Positions 22,201 to 34,379 of a DNA stretch of 64,000 bases are shown here, piece by piece. The notes under the pieces were generated by a model, which was given only the letters and a program-made list of their open reading frames with translations, did no database searches and was not told the DNA's origin. Position 1 is the first letter of the stretch. Every line of letters starts with the position of its first letter. The position numbers and the translations under genes were made by a program. Origin of the DNA: Phascolarctos cinereus (Eukaryota > Chordata > Mammalia > Diprotodontia > Phascolarctidae); NCBI RefSeq assembly GCF_002099425.1, contig NW_018344285.1, positions 1,535,001 through 1,599,000 of the forward strand, given 5' to 3'.

Positions 22201-22434
22201 CGTTGTTTTTAGTCACGTCTGACTCTTCAGGACCCTGTTTAGGATTTTCTTGGCAAAGATATTGAAGTGGTTTGTCATTTCCTCCTTCAACTCATTTTAC
22301 ATATGAGGAAAGTGAGGCAAATAGTGTTATGAGACTTGCCCAGGATCTCAGATCTAGAATCAGGGCTGGATTTGAACTCATGAAGATGAAACTTCCTGAC
22401 TCAGGGCTTGGCAGTCTATCCACTGTACTACTTA
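22201..22434 (-). mobile_element. Mar1-type SINE
   Basis: Reverse copy: 'tagtcacgtctgactcttca', 'ttcttggcaaagatattga', 'tttacatatgaggaaagtga' and 'gggctggatttgaactcatg' in order, ending near 'ctatccactgtactact'. Confidence 0.85.
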
Positions 22435-23648
22435 CAGATTTAGTGCTCATTTAAACTTTTGAAGTTACACATTACTGATAAATTGTTTCCTTGTGACCTG
22501 AAAGAGTTAAAACAACATCGAAAAGGTCTAATTGATACCAAGAAAAAATTATAACAAGGGAAGATTCAGCTCATTGTATTATAGATATTTTATACATAAA
22601 ATAATGTGAAAAATCTGTAAAGTAATTATATGTTACTTGCAATGTATTTTCCATCGGTCAAATTAAGCAGGTTTATAAGTCTCCATTGATATATACTCAA
22701 CTGATTTGTTTGCAATGTCATTCTACAGTGAAGGAGAGAAAATAGCCAATTTCTTGAGTTTGTATGCCCTGAAACCTGAACGCAACCATATGTGATGTCA
22801 AACTATCTATGTAAACAGCAGAGTTCAGTTAATGATCCCAAACAGCTGTATACTTAAAACCATCTTTTTTGATTAATGACATTGTTTCTTTGTTTTTCTT
22901 ACATTGTTGAATATATTGTATATACTATATCAGCATTAATTCCTGCCAAGAAACTAGCATCTTCAGTATTATGTGTTGTCTAAAATAAAAGCAAGTCATG
23001 TTTGATTTCTAGTTGTATGAAACATCATAAGGAAATGTGAGGAAGGCTTGAAGAGCTTAAGACACACCCCTCATATCATGTGATCTCTAAAAAAGAGTTG
23101 ATATATGAAAGACTCAACAAAAAATGTACAATATTGGTGACTCTCTATCCAATGATTGTCACATCTCACTGGTAGGTGTAGGAAGTCAGCTGCGTATCAG
23201 GAATTCAGTGGAGAGACCTGGAATGTCAGAACTGGGAACGGAGACAAAACAGAAGTTGAAGCACAACATCAGTATCCAAAAACTCAGAATCATGCAGGAA
23301 AAAGCCAAGTCAGCCGGAAACAACAAAGTTGGGTTGGAACAATTAAGTGGGCAATCAGGAGAAGACCTGAGAGGGCCTAACGAGCCAAGAGCAAGCTGGG
23401 GTCAAAATGAGAAGGAATCAGCTGGTGTGAGAGCTTGGGACAGTGTGGAGTTTGCCGTAGTGCATAGTGTGTGGATTCCTTTAAATGATGTGCTCTCTTG
23501 CTGCTTAAAGGGATTAGTCTGTCAGGACTTGGGATCTGGACAATGCCAAAATAATTGGTTGCTATGGTAAATTTAAGCTAAATAACTGTTCATTTTAGTG
23601 AAATAATCAAACCAAGTATTGGCCTAAATTGTTGAGCTAAATTAAATG
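22435..23648. other. Unrecognised stretch with a 148-aa ORF
   Basis: 23060-23570 is richer in G and C than its surroundings. It contains an open plus-strand frame at 23124-23570 beginning MYNIGDSLSNDCHISLVG. I see no known domain, signal peptide or membrane segment. It may be an old transposon, a non-coding exon or chance. No upstream promoter or polyadenylation context stands out. Confidence 0.35.
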
Positions 23649-23649
23649 C

Positions 23650-24330
23650 AAATTACTGATCCTGATATTTAAGGACCTCTGCAATCTGGCTTTAGCCTAA
23701 TTTTTCAGAATTATGTCATACTATTTGCTTCAAATGGTCTACATTCTTGACAAACTGGACTACTAAGTGTTCCTCCATTCCCATACTAGTATCTCCCTGG
23801 TATCTCTCTTGAGCTATGTCATGGATCAAAATATCTCACATGCCTAGAATGACATGCGTCTCCTATTCCCATCTACTGTCGGTCAAACAGTCCATCAATA
23901 AAGATTTATTAAGCAACTTTGGTCTAGCATTGTATCAATAAATCAACAAGAATTTATTAAGTGCCTACTGCTTACCAGACACCATGCTAGGAAATAAATG
24001 ATACTCTAAGTACAAAGAATAAAATGCCACTACTGTTAAGGAGATTGCAGTTTAATGGGATGTCAAGTTCTGTTCATTGTGCCATCATAGGCTATTGAAA
24101 TTGCTCACTTCTTTAAAAATCTAATTCACATCACCTCTTTCATGAAGCCTTCCCTGATTCCTCCAGCCAAAAGCTAACTTTTCTTTTATCAAATTTCTCA
24201 TAGTATCTTGTCTGTACCTCTCTATAATACATTTATTACATTATGTGATGTAACTGAATTATTGATGTGCATGTGTCATATTTATGTGCCACTTAACAAA
24301 AGGAATGACATCATTCTTCTCTTTATATTT
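23650..24330 (+). mobile_element. L2 LINE, sense, split by a reverse L2 tail
   Basis: 23650-23880 ('aaggacctctgcaatctggc', 'cacatgcctagaatgacat') and 24090-24330 ('catgaagccttccctgattc', 'ttctcatagtatcttgtctg') are consecutive L2 sense segments. The gap at 23885-24075 holds an L2 tail in the opposite direction ('aatttattaagtgcctactg', 'agacaccatgctaggaa'). Confidence 0.65.
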
Positions 24331-24391
24331 CAATTACCTAATAGTCTATTTCATATAGCACATGCTAAAGAAATATCTTTTAAATGAGATA

Positions 24392-24575
24392 CCATGGGGT
24401 GGTGGTAGAAGCCCTGGACCTGGGCTTCAGGAGAATTGAGTTTTTATATCAGGTCTTTTACAAACTAGCTATTTAACATTAAGCAAGTCATTTAATCTCA
24501 GCCCTCAATATGTTCATCTGTAAAATTGCAGTCTATTTTTAGATGATCTCTAAGATCTCTTCCAGATCACACAAT
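24392..24575 (+). mobile_element. MIR-type SINE, sense
   Basis: 'gtggtggtagaagccctgga', 'attaagcaagtcatttaat', 'ttcatctgtaaaattgcag' and 'gatgatctctaagatctctt' are in MIR order. Confidence 0.65.
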
Positions 24576-24639
24576 CAGTGAATTGAGTTCAATAAAATTG
24601 AATTTATTAAATTAAAATCACATTAAAACATTAATGGAT

Positions 24640-25410
24640 ATCAGAGTTGGAAATGATTCTAGGGGCCAGTGAGTCCAAATGAGGTGCGAAAATCTCCCCT
24701 GTCCCTCTAAAATATATCGACAAGGTCAATGGTTGTTTAAAGGTCTCCAGTAAGGTGAACTCAACAACCACACAGGCAAACACTTTCTATTTTGTGATAA
24801 TAGATTTAATAGTTATTGTTTTTATGTTTCTTTTTCAAAAACATTCTCTAATGAATTAATTTCACATTATTTTGTATGCTTGTCATATCATATTTTTGAC
24901 TCATAATGGGCTTGCTCTCCATCAAACTGACCTGTTTGGTTTTTTTTTATATTTTGTACCCATGCTTATCTTGTCTTTTACTTATGAAACTGATATTTTC
25001 ATCCCAAGTAAACATATCATACCCTGTCAAAATATTTAACAAAAACATTCGCTTTATTATACAATGCATTCACCACCTTGGCTATATGTCATCTATATAT
25101 TTATGAAGCATGACATCTGTGTCTATATACTACCAGTTGATAAAACATTTTGAAACATCACATGATAAAGCACAGATCCTTTCTGCAGTCCAATAGAGCT
25201 GTCTTTCAAACAGACATTATTGAACCATTAATGACTACCCTGGTCTGAACATTGAACTAGTTATGAATATAATTCATTGCACCATTATCTAACTTGAAGA
25301 TTTTCATTCCATCATTTCCAGAAAAATAGCACTATAGATTTTGTCAAATGTTTTGTTAAAATCTAGATAAACTCTCTATTATTCCCCTTATCCTATATAA
25401 TAACTCTGTT
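24640..25410 (-). mobile_element. CR1/L3 LINE, reverse, diverged
   Basis: 24640-24800 has 'cagagttggaaatgattcta' and 'ggtctccagtaaggtgaactc', the reverse of the CR1 3' end. 25200-25400 has 'attttgtcaaatgttttgtt' and 'aaaatctagataaactct', the well-conserved 'tttgtcaaatgctttgct' block of CR1/L3. The 66-aa ORF at 24906-25106 is incidental. Confidence 0.55.
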
Positions 25411-25682
25411 TTAAATTTAAAAAAAAAAACTTTAAAAAGAAAGTTGTTTGTTATGAAATATTTTTAATGATTGGATCTGAACAATCACCACCTCCTTTGA
25501 TATATGTACACAAATTATCCTTTAAATAATAAATTATAGAACTCAAAATAATTGGCTTTTAGTTGACTGACTCTACTCTCTTCCTTCTAGAAAGAAAAAA
25601 GGGAAAAGAAAGAAAGAGAATTGGATGTTTTCACTCCTGTTATAACTCTTCCATTTATAGCCAAAATACATTAGTTGATATT

Positions 25683-25683
<1 letters not shown>

Positions 25684-25738
<55 letters not shown>

Positions 25739-25740
25739 GT
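25684..25740. repeat. (CA)n-(TA)n microsatellite
   Basis: CA run followed directly by a TA run. Confidence 0.95.
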
Positions 25741-25810
25741 ATGCACATACATAATTTCATTGATATATTTTTATTACTTTGGTTTCTGAATGTTTTCCCA
25801 TACTGCTCTT

Positions 25811-25868
25811 TTATCTATATCTATATCTATATCTATATCTATATCTATATCTATATCTATATCTATAT
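25811..25868. repeat. (ATCTAT)n hexamer microsatellite
   Basis: About nine perfect ATCTAT units. An A-rich GAAA tract follows at 25886-25950. It creates the repetitive YIYIYI/LYLYLY ORFs in this interval. Confidence 0.95.
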
Positions 25869-25984
25869 AAATCAATTTCTTGTAGCAAAAAAAAGAAAAA
25901 AAGAAAAAAGAAAAGAAAAATGAAAGGTAAAAGGAAGAATAAAAGATTAATTCAGAAAGGCTAACAATTCAAATTTTCTACACC

Positions 25985-27090
25985 TATGGTCCCCCACTTC
26001 AGCAAAGATGCATTTTTTCATCACTTCTTCAGTATCATGCTTGTTCAATATAATTTCAAGGTATTGTTTCATTTGTTTTTTTCTTTCTGTTTACATTGTT
26101 GTCATCAATGTGTGTGTGTGTATGTGTGTGTGATGCACATATTATATATAATGTATATAATATGCTTGTATATATCTGTGTATATATGTGATATAAATAT
26201 ATTAATGATTGTGCTTATTCTATTCTGAATAAATTCATAGTTTTCCCATGTATATTGGAATTATTCCTATTTATTTTTCTCTAACAGAAGTGATATTTCA
26301 TAACTTTCATCTACAGAGTTTTATTTAGACATTCCCAGTTCATTAGATATATGCTTTGTTTCTAGCCTTTTGCTATTATACTACTACTATACATAGGACC
26401 TATCTTTCCATCTTTGAACTGATTGAGGCATATGCCTAACAATAGATTCTCTGGGTAAAAGGATAAGAAGTTTAAATAACTACCTAAACAAATTACCATT
26501 TGAATGCTTACACCAATTCACAGTTCTTGTAGAAGTCTATTATTATCCCAGTTTTACTAAAGTCCTCCAACACTGAATATTCCTACATTTTTTCACTTTT
26601 GTCAAATAATTGACTGGGTATAAAGTGAAACCTCACATTTGTCTTGAATAGTTATGGGGAAACAATCCTATGTATTTTTAACTGTTTGAAATTTTTCTTT
26701 TAAGAGTTATATTTTCATATACTTACTCATCCACTGGGGAACTGCTCTTATATCTGTGTTAGTTCTATATATAGCTTGAGCATCGGACACAATTCACAGG
26801 TATTTGATTTATTTTTCCCCCTCAGCTTCCTCTCTCATCCTAGTTGTATTGATTTTGTTCATGCAAAATATTTTCAATTTTATATAACCAAAATTTTATA
26901 TTTTACTTTTTGTCATCACCTGTATCCCTGATTTGGTTATGAACTTTTCCTTTGCCATGGCTATAGTATGGCTTATTATTCTATTCTAATTTAAGTTGTG
27001 GCATGATTTTTTATATTCAGATCTTGTATATACTTGAAACAAATTCTCATATATGATTTTGGCTGAACTCTTTTTGGAATATCAAATTAA
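25985..27090 (-). mobile_element. Old L1 3' end and ORF2 end, reverse
   Basis: 'cttctagc'-type landmarks are blurred, but 'ggcatatgcctaacaatag', 'ttctctgggtaaaaggata', 'cacaaattcacagttctt'-like words, 'cctcacatttgtcttgaat', 'tttcaattttatataacc' and 'aattttatattttactttt' follow the reverse L1 order seen more clearly at 31.9-32.6 kb. A TG/TA microsatellite lies at 26110-26200. Confidence 0.5.
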
Positions 27091-27246
27091 TGAAACAGAT
27101 AAAGATGGAGCTTTTACTTTGGAATGCTAAGCTTTATTTTGGTAAAGATATATAATTTGAACAAAGATATTTTCACATAGGTGTTCCTAGTGACCTCTCA
27201 GGATCTGAGTAATATGCAGCTTCCTGGATCTCCTTCTATGGGAATC

Positions 27247-27512
27247 CTGCCAGCTTATGTGGCACAGTGGATCCAGTGATGAGCCTGGGGTTAACAAGAT
27301 CTGAATTCAGTGCCAGCCTCAGATGTATACTAGACATATCATCTTGAACAAGTTACTTGACCTCAACTCTACCTTAATTTTTTTCAACTATAAGATGTGG
27401 AACATAATAGCCCCTACTTCACAGAGTTGTTGTAAGGATCAAAAACGGGATAATAATTGCAGAATATTTAGCACAGTGCCTGTCAGACAGTAGGTGCCAA
27501 ATAAATGATTTC
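27247..27512 (+). mobile_element. THER1/MIR-type CORE-SINE, near full length
   Basis: 'atgtggcacagtggatccag' (tRNA-like head), 'gatctgaattcagtgccagc', 'ttgaacaagttacttgacct', 'ctacttcacagagttgttgt' and 'cagtgcctgtcagacagtag' cover the family from end to end in sense. Confidence 0.8.
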
Positions 27513-28875
27513 TCCCTTTAGCCCTCCACTCTCTTAATAATTTATTAGTGAGGCAACATTGGCTTGAAGTAGTGCTGTTGGACAGTAGACATTTTTTTTG
27601 AGGAGCCTTGCTCCTATCTTTTGCCATTATCAGTATCATTCTCCACTCACATGTTATCACATGTCTGGGTCTATCTTACTAGTATTATTAAGAATGCTGT
27701 TAGGTTTTTAAATATCCTCTTCTCCATGGGTGTCCAGGGTGCTAAAATTCTTTCTCAGAGAAGATAGTCTTCTAGTGTTCAAATTCTGCCCTTCTCCTCA
27801 CCCCCCAGAGGGATTACAAGAACTATGTGTCTTATTACAGAATATACCTTCTATTCTATGAGAATGTCCTATAATGGCACTTTGTTCTTATTTCCTCCTA
27901 TAATGAAGTAATGAGTACCTTTTCTACTCCTTCCCATCTGAATCTATATATTGCTTTTATAATTTTCTCCTGTAATTATTCCTCCTGTTGATAGACTAAA
28001 ATATTATGATCTTTTTTTAAATTTTTCATCTGTTTATTGCATATGGATGCATGTTCTTATCCCCTTCTCCCTTACCTTCTCTCTCCTCATCCTTGCAATT
28101 TCCAACTTTGTTACTCCTTCCAACAAAATATGTTGATTTTCTTATAAAAGGGTAAGTAATTCATTACATGGTATGTTGATTCAAGTTTTTGACCTTATGA
28201 TTTTTTTATAATCTGTCCTTAAGCATTTAAGTCCATTTCATCTTTTTTTTTTTAAATCTCTTTATGATCCCTATTTCTATTTTCTTTTTTACTTGGAAAA
28301 AAACCAATGAAAATGTATTTATCATATGGGCTCACATGCGCACTCTGGAGCAGATATCTGGAGGATGTTAGGTGCACATATGCTGAATGAGAGCTCTAAG
28401 GTGTTTTGCCTTGTATTCCAAATTTTCTTTTAACTTTTAGCCATATGTGCATATACATTTATGTATATATAATATAGATATTATGATAATATATGACCCA
28501 TGATATATGGATATGTATGTATAATATACAGATATGCATATATGTATAGTGTATATGTGTGCATGTATGCATATGTGTATATGCATGTATAGTGGGGAAT
28601 TGTGTACATATACCTATCTGTATATAATACTTAATACCGTGCTTAATACTCAAATACTTAAGTTCAGTTTAGGGTATACACACACATAATACACACATAC
28701 ATACATTTCCCCACAGTGTATTCATATTGCTGGTCAGGTTCCTGACATAATACAATCTTAAATCACCTTGACAGAGGCATAATTTTCAGAGTGAAAAATT
28801 GAGTTCTTCTGTAATCAGACCTGAACAGATTGCATTTGGGTCATTCTATTCAGTTCTAGTTACCACAGTTTATGA
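27513..28875. other. No recognisable gene; low-complexity AT
   Basis: 28440-28600 is a degenerate TATG/CATA patch and 28676-28712 an ACAC/ATAC patch. 28010-28280 has poly-T runs and 'ccccttctcccttaccttc', possibly an L1 reverse 3' polypyrimidine tract. No coding signal. Confidence 0.35.
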
Positions 28876-28877
28876 AA

Positions 28878-29045
28878 GTCAGTCAACAAATACTTATCAT
28901 GCACTTGTTCTGTAGCAAAACCTGAGTTATACATTGAAAGCATTACTACTGCTACTACTACTACTATTACTGCTACAAAGAAAACAAAATAGTTTCTGAT
29001 CTCAAGGAGTTCACAGTCTAATGGGGGAAACAATACAGAAACAAC
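28878..29045 (-). mobile_element. L2 3' end, reverse
   Basis: 'gtcagtcaacaaatacttat' and, after an internal ACT/ACTACT expansion, 'ctcaaggagttcacagtcta' with 'atgggggaaacaatacag'. This is L2 read backwards from its tail. Confidence 0.65.
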
Positions 29046-29054
29046 TATTTAATA

Positions 29055-29332
29055 ACAGCTGGCATTGAAATAGCACATTTAGGATTACAAAGCAGTATCT
29101 ATCTATCAAACTATCCATATAGTGTGTATGTGTCTATATATGCACAAAGATATATATGATCCTTTCAATAGCCTTGTGCTATAATCTCCATTTTGCAGAT
29201 AAGACAACTAAGACTGAGGGAGGTTAAGTTATTTGCCAAGGGTGACATAGCTAATAAGTGTGTGAGGTGGAATTTGAACTTGTCTTCCTGACTTCAAGAA
29301 CAATAATCTGTCAACTGTACCACCTAGCTCTC
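29055..29332 (-). mobile_element. THER1/MIR-type CORE-SINE, reverse
   Basis: 'cagctggcattgaaatagc', 'ccattttgcagataagacaa', 'gtgacatagctaataagtg' and 'gtcttcctgacttcaaga', ending 'taccacctagctctc'. Confidence 0.75.
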
Positions 29333-29619
29333 ATACAAAAAGTAAAAAGTATAAAATTACAAATTGACAATTATCCTAAAGGATATGGCCAGGATGGTAA
29401 GGAGACTGGAAAACATATTGCAGCAGGTTTGTTTAATAGAATTGGGAATGCATAGTATAGAAGAGAGAGAGAAAAGCTGGTGTAGAGGCTCAGGCATGAT
29501 CACTGAACTTAAAGCATTTGAAGGATTGTTTTATGGGTGGGAGATCTGATTTATTCTTTCCTGCAGATAACTGGATAATGAATAGTAAATGAAGTTCTAG
29601 AGTGTGCCAATTTGTGCTT

Positions 29620-29830
29620 GACATAAGGTAGGGAAGAAGAGGAGAAAGTACACTAATAATTAGAACTGTCCAGAATTTGAATCAACTATCGCAGGAGGTA
29701 AGGAATGGGATTACCATCCCTGAAAGTCATTGGAAGTAGAAATACCATGGTTACTTATTGTGGAAGTCACAGAGGGGATTCCAGCTCACATTCAAGTTGA
29801 ACAAGATATGAACTCTGAGTTTTCTTGCAG
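29620..29830 (+). mobile_element. CR1/L3 3' fragment
   Basis: 'attagaactgtccagaattt', 'atcgcaggaggtaaggaat' and 'ttaccatccctgaaagtcat', then 'ggaagtcacagaggggattc'. Sense CR1 3' end. Confidence 0.65.
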
Positions 29831-30069
29831 GAGATCAAGGACAAATTTATTTTAAAAAGCTTTTGTGATTTAGTGACATTGGAAAGAGTTTTTTCTGTAG
29901 TGTAGAATAGACCAAAAAAAAAATGCCTCCAGATTGATTTTGATGTCTGAGGAAGTGAAGGTGGAAATTAGAGAACACTTAGAAATTCTTTAATGATAAG
30001 GAGACAGATATGAGGATAGTTTGAGAGGTTAGTAGAGTTCCTTTTTTATGAGAAAAGATTTTAGTTTTA

Positions 30070-30210
30070 ATTCCATCAGTGCCTCGGGATAATTTATCAT
30101 GTTCCCCAGCTGTTAGAAAAAGATATTATTTACCTACTTCTCAGGGATGTTGTGGCTTCAGTTAAGACTTGTAAATTACTCCACAAACATTAAGTATTAT
30201 TAAAATCATC
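30070..30210 (+). mobile_element. MIR 3' fragment, sense
   Basis: 'tacctacttctcagggatgt' and 'ttaagtattattaaaatcat' resemble the MIR 3' half. Weak. Confidence 0.4.
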
Positions 30211-30781
30211 CTAGGACATTACACTAACCAAGTTCCTCTTCAAAACATTCACTTCTTTCTGTTCATAGCTACGTACATTCTGCTCAGGCAGTCAATCTAA
30301 TCAATCAGTATCAGTGGCTAATTGAAAGCTTTTAATGTAGTGAGAAATTTTTTTAGTGAAACATTTGAATAGAACATAAAACTAGTAATGTAGTCATTTT
30401 AATTTCTGAAGCCCTGGAGACTGTCATATTGTGTGTGTACATTTGTGACAGCACTGCATCTATTCACTAGTGTTTTGTAAAACTCCATCAGGTCCCCTGC
30501 ATTTTGAAAGAATGTTTTTACTTATTGATTCCATGCAGTGAAGTGTGTGACAAATTCCATGACTTCTAATAATATATACACTGAGCAAACTTTGGTGATA
30601 AAAATGTTTATTATGTTGTAGCATGAGGAATGAGCATAAAAGAATTTCAATTCAATAACAACTGTATTCCCAGCTGAAGTACAATGGTAAATTCAGAGAT
30701 GAAATGAAAGATTAATTCGTAGAGATGGCAGTTTGGCAGCCACATATTATTGCTGAATTGTTCGTCTTGCAGCTTTCAGAA

Positions 30782-30786
<5 letters not shown>
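30211..30786. other. Unrecognised, apparently unique
   Basis: No repeat family recognised. Mixed composition, without long ORFs. Confidence 0.35.

Positions 30787-30819
<33 letters not shown>
30787..30819. repeat. (GT)n microsatellite
   Basis: About 16 GT units. Confidence 0.95.
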
Positions 30820-30821
<2 letters not shown>

Positions 30822-30934
30822 TCATGCCTTTTATACATACAAATTAATTCAGGGTTGCTTTCCAAAAATAGAAATGAACTTTTTCTTTTCTTAAATTTTG
30901 TGATGAAAGGTAACATTACTTGAGATCAGGTGAA

Positions 30935-31080
30935 ATTAACTAATCAACCTAATAATAAATAGTATTGAGCCTGTACCATGTGTAGGACATTGTTTAAGTC
31001 ATTCTGGGGGGTTCAAATAAACATAAAATCAGTCCTGACTTTAAACAATGTATAATCTAACTAGAGACACAATAAATATA
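30935..31080 (-). mobile_element. L2 3' end, reverse
   Basis: 'gagcctgtaccatgtgtagg', 'cagtcctgactttaaacaat' and 'gtataatctaactagagaca' in reverse L2 order. Confidence 0.55.
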
Positions 31081-31284
31081 ATGCCTCATCCTATCATCTA
31101 TAAACATTCACAAGAACTAATATTTGAACCTGAAACTTAGTAGGTGTTAATAAAAGTTTCCTTTTGGATTGAATTTACTTGCCAAAAAGGTAGTGACAAA
31201 TCAGTTGAACATTAAGTAAATTCCCTAAGATAAAAAGAAGAAAAGAACTCCAAAGGCTGGAATGATAAGGAAAAGCTTAGAGGA

Positions 31285-32655
31285 GAAGGAACTATCTTTT
31301 TCATTTTTCTCTTGATAATTAAACAATTTGTTTTTGTTTTCAACATTCACTTCCATAAGATTTTGAGTTTTAAATTCCTCTTCACCCTGTATTTCCACCT
31401 TCAAAAGATGTGCAATCTGATACAAGGTCTACTTATACATTCATATTAGGCTTATTTTCCCATTAGTCATGATGTAAGGAACAATTAGAATTAATGGGAG
31501 GAACCATGAGAATGAAGCATTAAAACAAAACAGGAAAGGAAAAGGAGAATAAATAGTATGCTTCCATCTGCATTCAGTCTCCATAGTTCTTTCTCTAGAT
31601 GTAGACAGCAATTTTCTTTTGAGCAATTGGGGTTAAATGACTTGCCCAGGGTCATACAGCCAGTAAGGGTCAAGGGTTTGTTCTGAGGCTGGATTTGAAC
31701 TCAGGTCCTCCTGACTTTAGGGCTGATGCTCTATCCACTGTGCCACCTAGCTGCCCCGTAGATAACAATTTCTATTGTGAGTCTTTTGGAATCATCTTAG
31801 ATTCTTGCATTGCTGTGGAGAGCCAAGTCTATCAAAGTCAGTCATCACGCAATGTGGCTATTACTGTGTACAACTCTGCATCAGTTCATGGAAGTTTTTC
31901 CAGGTTTTACTGAAGCCTGCCTGCTCATCATTGCTTATAGCACAATAGTGCCATATATCCATTACATTAATTTACCAAAACTTGTTCAGCCATTCCCCAG
32001 TTGATGGGCATCCCCTCAATTCCCAATTCTTTGCCACCACAAAAAAGAGTTGCTATATTTTTGTACATGTGGGTCCTTTTTCCATTTTTATGATCTCTTT
32101 GGGATACAGACCTAACAGTGATGTTGCTGGGTCACAGGGCATGCATAATTTTATAGCTATTTGGATATAATTCCAAATTGCTTTCCAAAATATTTGGATC
32201 ATTTCACAACTATACCAACAATGCATCAGTTGTTCTAATTTTCCCACATCTTCCCCCACATTTATCATTATCCTGTTTTGTCATGTAAGCCAATTTGATA
32301 GGTGTGATGTGGTACCTCAGAGCCATTTTGATTTGCAATTCTCTAATCAATACTGATTTAGAACATTTTTTTTCATATGGCTATAGATGGCTTTAGTTTC
32401 TTCCTCTGAAAACTACATGTTCATATCCTTTGACCAGTTATAAATTTGGGCATACGTATTCTTACAAATGTGACTCAGTTCTCTACATATTTAAGAAATG
32501 TTGCCTTTATCAGAGACACTGGTTATAAAAAAAATCCTTCTCAGTTTTCTGCTTCCCTCCTAATCTTGGATGCATTGGCTTTGTTTGTATAAAACTTTTC
32601 AATTTAATGTAATCAAAATTATCCCATCCTTTCACATTTTATATATGGAAATTGT
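31285..32655 (-). mobile_element. L1 3' end and ORF2 C-terminal part, reverse
   Basis: On the plus strand: 'ttcaacattcacttccataa' (3' UTR), 'tagttctttctctagatgta', 'gtgagtcttttggaatcatc', 'cttgttcagccattccccag', 'ttgatgggcatcccctcaat', 'gggtccttttt', 'tgctgggtcacagggcatgc', 'tttgatttgcaattctcta' and 'tcaatttaatgtaatcaaaa'. This is the marsupial L1 3' region read backwards, 5'-truncated. A WSINE1 copy at 31615-31757 interrupts it. Short ORFs inside are decayed LINE sequence. Confidence 0.8.
31615..31757 (-). mobile_element. WSINE1-like SINE with target duplication
   Basis: Reverse copy: 'gcaattggggttaaatgact', 'ggatttgaactcaggtcctc', 'tctatccactgtgccacct', 'agctgcccc'. A 14-bp target duplication flanks it: gtagacagcaattt at 31601-31614 and gtagataacaattt at 31758-31771. 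It sits inside the L1 3' end, so it is younger than that L1. Confidence 0.88.
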
Positions 32656-32854
32656 TATGATAAACTGGACATTTTTCACTCTTTATGGCCTATGATTGAC
32701 TATTAAATATATTTCCCAAGTAAACTGAGGAAAGAGTTGAAGGTATTTTAGAATTATGTCCTTTTACTACAGTTGCTATCAAAGGTAGAGACAACCTTCC
32801 CTTCCAATTTCCAAAAGCATAGGTCTTGATTCCCTTCAAATTCTCTCCTAACAA

Positions 32855-32897
<43 letters not shown>

Positions 32898-33717
32898 TTA
32901 CTTGAAAAGCTTTTAGTAGAACATAAATCTTCATATGGTCATAGCTAAAAATAAAACACGAAATGCAAATATACCTGAACCAGGAAATCCTAAAAAAGTT
33001 TCTAGTAGAGGAGAAAATGACTTCTTATTAAGTCCTTTCCTTAGCTAGTGTCTTGATGGCAGCAAGGACAGTACGTGCCGGCAAAGACTGTCGTAGAGAA
33101 GGTGGGGAGATAGGAAACTTAATCATCAAAATGCAGGAAAAAAAATGGGGTACTTCACAAAATATAAAACACTATGCAAATTGAGCTGAATTGGTATATG
33201 ACCAAAGGTGCACAGCTAAGTTCCATAGATGGTTTTCAGGGAAAAGATTCAAGATTTATTTTGCTTCTAAATATTTTATTATGTCCACATGAGCATATAT
33301 TCTGATTGAGGTAGCCTGACTTTTGCCTGGAATAGACCTGTTGGGGAATTATAAAGTAATAGGAGACATTGCTCAAGAAATTAGATCTGGATGGACTCCA
33401 GCTTTGTAATGAGTATATGGTCCCAGTACATGCCTTTGCTCCATAGAAAATTTGGCTCAATGCTTTATTTTGGAACAATTTTGGAGCAGGATCTATCAGT
33501 CAATATTTGTGCAATAACATTTCAATATTGTTCTCATCTGACTCAGTAAAGCAGAATGAAGCCCTGGATTCTTCCTATTAGCTAAGTTCCTCTCACATAC
33601 ATCAGAAGCATAGAAGATTGCATGTGAGACAGGACTACAGAGATAACTTTTTCTTCCAAGGTCAATTGAGTATTGATATTAAGCAAGTTATTATTCAGGG
33701 AAGCATATGAGGGAATA
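32656..33717. other. No recognisable gene
   Basis: An (AAT)n tract at 32855-32897. The rest is not recognised. The 80-aa minus ORF at 33236-33478 has no visible family features. Confidence 0.4.
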
Positions 33718-33800
33718 TAGATATAGATATAGATATAGATACAAATACAGATAGAGATAGAGATAGAGATATGTATATAGATATAATTATATATAAATAT
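33718..33800. repeat. (GATATA)n-type microsatellite
   Basis: GATATA units grading into GATAGA and TATA. Confidence 0.9.
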
Positions 33801-33939
33801 TTGGGCTAGGCAATGGGGTTAAGTGACTTGCCCAGGGTCACATAGCTAATAAGTATCAAGTGTCTGAGGCCATATTTGAACTTAGGTCCTTCTAACTCCA
33901 GGGCCACTGCTCTATCCACTGAGCCATCTAGCTGCCCCT
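33801..33939 (-). mobile_element. WSINE1-like SINE
   Basis: Reverse copy next to the microsatellite: 'gcaatggggttaagtgactt', 'cccagggtcacatagctaat', 'caagtgtctgaggccatatt' and 'ccactgagccatctagctgc'. Confidence 0.82.
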
Positions 33940-34119
33940 TGGATAATATATATTTACCTAAGCTATCTTACTCAGAGTCTACATAAAGGCTTGGTCTACT
34001 TGTGGCAAGATTTTCTGAAGCTATTATTTAAGATATTGCAATAACAGCATTAAGCCCTAGAATACAATGAAACTTTTAAATAGTTTTATAATTTTCTTCA
34101 AATATTTTTAACTTATCTC

Positions 34120-34262
34120 ATATTGACTCATCCATGCACATTTTGTTTTAATCCAGTGGAATATATGACCCTTGAGAGCAGAAATGTTTTGACTTTGTAT
34201 TTGTATGCCTAGTCTATCCCGGTGCTTTATAGATAGTAGGTACTTGTTGGATAAATAAACAG
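34120..34262 (+). mobile_element. L2 3' tail
   Basis: 'acccttgagagcagaaatg', 'gtatgcctagtctatcccgg', then 'gtaggtacttgttggataaa' and AAACAGATAAA repeats. Confidence 0.6.
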
Positions 34263-34379
34263 ATAAAGAAAATCCTCAGTGATGCAAAAGAGAATGATCT
34301 AACCATCCACACTTGAAAAACAAAGTGGATGGAAGATATATAGTGCTCAAATTTTAACATGAAGCAGGAAGGGCAGACT

